A stretch of DNA of 6,973 bases from CAYSIX01 sp964431205 (GTDB taxonomy: Bacteria > Planctomycetota > Phycisphaerae > Phycisphaerales > Phycisphaeraceae), in assembly GCA_964431205.1 (NCBI GenBank), contig CAYSIX010000215.1:1-6973 (forward strand), in the 5' to 3' direction. The first letter of the stretch is position 1, and every line of letters begins with the position of its first letter. Positions 5,987 through 6,973 of the stretch are shown here, one piece after another. The position numbers were made by a program, and so were the translations under genes. Below the pieces are notes generated by a model that was not told where the DNA came from, ran no database searches, and saw only the letters and a program-made list of their open reading frames with translations.

Positions 5987-6190
5987 ATGAGCTCACCGGT
6001 GGAACAGATTGAACATCAGGTCAGCGCACTGTCACGAGAGGATCTGGCGCGGTTTCGCGCCTGGTTCGAAGAGTACTGGGCGGCGGTCGCCGATCGTGAA
6101 CTGGAGCGTCGCGTGGAAGCCGGCGAGTTTGACGAGTTGGCTGCCCAAGCGTGGCGCGACGCCGAAGCCGGCCGGTGTACCGACCTGTGA
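5987..6190 (+). CDS. Antitoxin of a type II toxin-antitoxin pair
   Basis: A 67-residue acidic protein (VEQIEHQVSALS, then LARFRAWFEEY, then a DELAAQAW stretch and AGRCTDL at the end). Small proteins of this style, with VEQIE near the N-terminus and LARFRAWF in the middle, commonly precede RelE/ParE-type toxins and act as their antitoxins; the match is from memory of the family. The start ATG has AGAGG five bases upstream (5977-5981). The stop TGA (6188-6190) overlaps the toxin start GTG (6187-6189), so the two are translationally coupled. Promoter activity is expected from the TAGAAT box at 5950-5955. Such pairs usually repress their own promoter, but no convincing long inverted repeat is seen here. 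Confidence 0.8.
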   Translation: MSSPVEQIEHQVSALSREDLARFRAWFEEYWAAVADRELERRVEAGEFDELAAQAWRDAEAGRCTDL

Positions 6191-6444
6191 AGCATCAGGC
6201 CAGCCCTTCGTTCTGGCAGTTGTTTGATCAGCTACCGGACGCTGTCCAGCGGACCGCTCGCAAGAACTTCGGCCTGCTCAAGCAAGACCCGAGCCATCCG
6301 TCGCTGCGGTTCAAGCCCACAGGTAAGTACTGGTCCGTCCGCGTGGGGAGTGCTTACCGAGCATTGGCCGTACGTCGCGGTGACCGGTGCGTCTGGTTCT
6401 GGATCGGTCATCACGACGTCTATGAGCGGCGGATCGACGGGTAA
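6187..6444 (+). CDS. RelE/ParE-superfamily toxin
   Basis: An 85-residue basic protein with SPSFWQLFDQLP (6-17), an ARKNFGLLKQDPSHPSLRFK helix and loop (24-43), GKYWSVRVGSAYRALAV (46-62) and VWFWIGHHDVYERRI (69-83). This matches the small RelE/ParE-fold toxins in which the core beta-sheet ends in a WFWIG.H..Y strand. Family members are either mRNA-cleaving or gyrase-targeting; the sequence alone does not decide which. Upstream in-frame GTG codons at 6151 and 6175 would add 12 or 4 residues. I choose GTG 6187 because relatives usually begin MKH.AS and because it makes a four-base GTGA overlap with the antitoxin stop, the usual arrangement. The ORF is intact, so the pair is probably functional. 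Confidence 0.83.
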   Translation: MKHQASPSFWQLFDQLPDAVQRTARKNFGLLKQDPSHPSLRFKPTGKYWSVRVGSAYRALAVRRGDRCVWFWIGHHDVYERRIDG

Positions 6445-6486
6445 TGCGTCATGGCGGCATGGGGGGCACCCCCGGACCCCACGGTC

Positions 6487-6513
6487 TTGCGTCGACGCCA
6501 ACCGATCTACAAT
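6487..6513 (+). promoter_or_regulatory. Putative thrC promoter (TTGCGT-15-TACAAT)
   Basis: TACAAT at 6508-6513 is a good -10 box. TTGCGT at 6487-6492 is a possible -35 at a short 15-base spacing. Transcription would begin near 6520, about four bases before the ATG at 6524, so the message would be almost leaderless. The earlier in-frame ATG at 6512 overlaps the -10 box and would then not be in the transcript. The 79 bases after the toxin stop contain a G6-CA-C5 run (6461-6473) but no convincing terminator. Confidence 0.45.
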
Positions 6514-6523
6514 GCGAGCCCGC

Positions 6524-6973
6524 ATGAGCCAACACGCCTACCAGAAGAGCATCGACCCCGACCAGACGGCGACGTTCGCCATCGACCAGGTGCGCGTCTT
6601 CGCCCCGCCGGCACGGCCCGACGGGCAGCCCGCCCTGCTCGACATCGCCTACGACTGGGATCGCGTCCGCGTGCCCAAGTCGCTTCGCGACTTCGAGTCG
6701 CGGTGGATGACCAAGGGCGAGCACGGCGACGGGGCGCTGGACTTCTCCGGCGTCTGGCGATTCCGCGAGCTGTTGCCGTTCTACCGCCACGAGCGGGACA
6801 TCGTCACCATCGGCGAAGGGCGCACCAACCTCCAGGATGCGCGGCTGCTCGCCGGCCAGCTCGGGGTCAAGCCCGGGCGGCTGTTCCTTCAGTACGAGGG
6901 GCTGAATCCCTCGGGCTCGTTCAAGGACAACGGGATGACCGCCGCGTTTACCCACGCGCGGATGGTCGGCGCC
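6524..6973 (+). CDS. thrC: Threonine synthase, N-terminal part (runs off window)
   Basis: ThrC is the PLP enzyme that converts O-phosphohomoserine to threonine, the last step of threonine synthesis in the cytosol. The 150 residues present are open to the right edge. They include SGVWRFRELLPF (75-86), GEGRTNL (98-104), LFLQYEGLNPSGSFKDNGMT with the PLP-binding Lys134 in the SGSFKDNGM motif, and the following helix (AAFTHARM). The motif set and the N-terminal arrangement fit threonine synthase better than other fold-type II enzymes such as threonine dehydratase or cysteine synthase. ATG 6524 is preferred over the in-frame ATG at 6512 because the latter overlaps the -10 box. No Shine-Dalgarno site is present. 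Conserved C-terminal parts cannot be checked in this window. Confidence 0.9.
   Translation, partial: MSQHAYQKSIDPDQTATFAIDQVRVFAPPARPDGQPALLDIAYDWDRVRVPKSLRDFESRWMTKGEHGDGALDFSGVWRFRELLPFYRHERDIVTIGEGRTNLQDARLLAGQLGVKPGRLFLQYEGLNPSGSFKDNGMTAAFTHARMVGA

Noticed and set aside
6151..6186. Upstream GTG starts for the toxin
   Set aside because: They add an Arg-rich stretch overlapping the antitoxin end and not expected in the family; GTG 6187 gives the usual N-terminus and a four-base overlap.
5330..6190. Antitoxin read as the end of a 286-residue protein
   Set aside because: Everything before the ATG at 5987 is antisense to the glutamine amidotransferase gene and motif-free; the antitoxin has its own ribosome binding site and normal family size.
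6461..6480. G-run/C-run as a terminator after the toxin gene
   Set aside because: Only about four pairs with a four-base loop are possible and no T-tract follows.
1..6973. CRISPR array, tRNA, rRNA, insertion sequence or prophage
   Set aside because: No short spaced repeats, cloverleaf-like sequence, transposase motif or terminal inverted repeats were seen; the only long repeats are coding.

Overview
The window is GC-rich and looks like chromosomal DNA of a planctomycete, most likely a member of the Phycisphaerae or a close relative. The evidence is a very large Asn/Thr/Gly-rich secreted repeat protein that ends in dockerin-like calcium loops (repeated VDAFDLGIWQ), a nearby PEP-CTERM tail (VPEPATLGLL), an LspA with a long insert between its catalytic aspartates, and a planctomycete-style threonine synthase N-terminus. 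The assignment is inference from protein style; no rRNA or other marker gene is present.

Layout. Positions 1-3564 are almost entirely one minus-strand gene that runs off the left edge. It encodes a secreted beta-helix-like protein with a signal peptide, about five 183-188 residue repeats (two adjacent units identical at the DNA level), a C-terminal beta domain and dockerin-like repeats. Its promoter (TTGACG-17-TAGAAT) and Shine-Dalgarno site lie at 3571-3695. Between that promoter and the next gene there is a hairpin and an orphan PEP-CTERM coding fragment (3830-3972, minus). A small four-helix membrane protein of unknown function follows (3973-4380, minus). On the plus strand is lspA (4645-5280), whose 3' end overlaps the 3' end of a convergent class I glutamine amidotransferase/PuuD-like gene (5201-5944, minus). 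Divergent from that gene is a type II toxin-antitoxin pair (5987-6190 and 6187-6444, plus). The start of thrC (6524 onward, plus) runs off the right edge.

How the parts relate. The genes do not form one pathway. LspA matures lipoproteins, the giant repeat protein is probably exported by the general secretory route, and the PEP-CTERM relic suggests an exosortase-type sorting system in this organism. The most coherent signal is regulatory: the hexamer TAGAAT occurs four times in the window, each time just upstream of a gene start and in the right orientation, and TACAAT precedes thrC. At lspA, puuD and probably thrC the -10 box is so close to the start codon that the transcripts should be leaderless or nearly so, and no Shine-Dalgarno site is visible there. 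The giant gene and the antitoxin gene instead have clear Shine-Dalgarno sites. No clearly new multi-gene system is visible. The best leads are the exact internal duplication, the shared bidirectional -10 box between puuD and the antitoxin, the C-tract at the predicted start of transcription of the membrane-protein gene, and the orphan PEP-CTERM tail.
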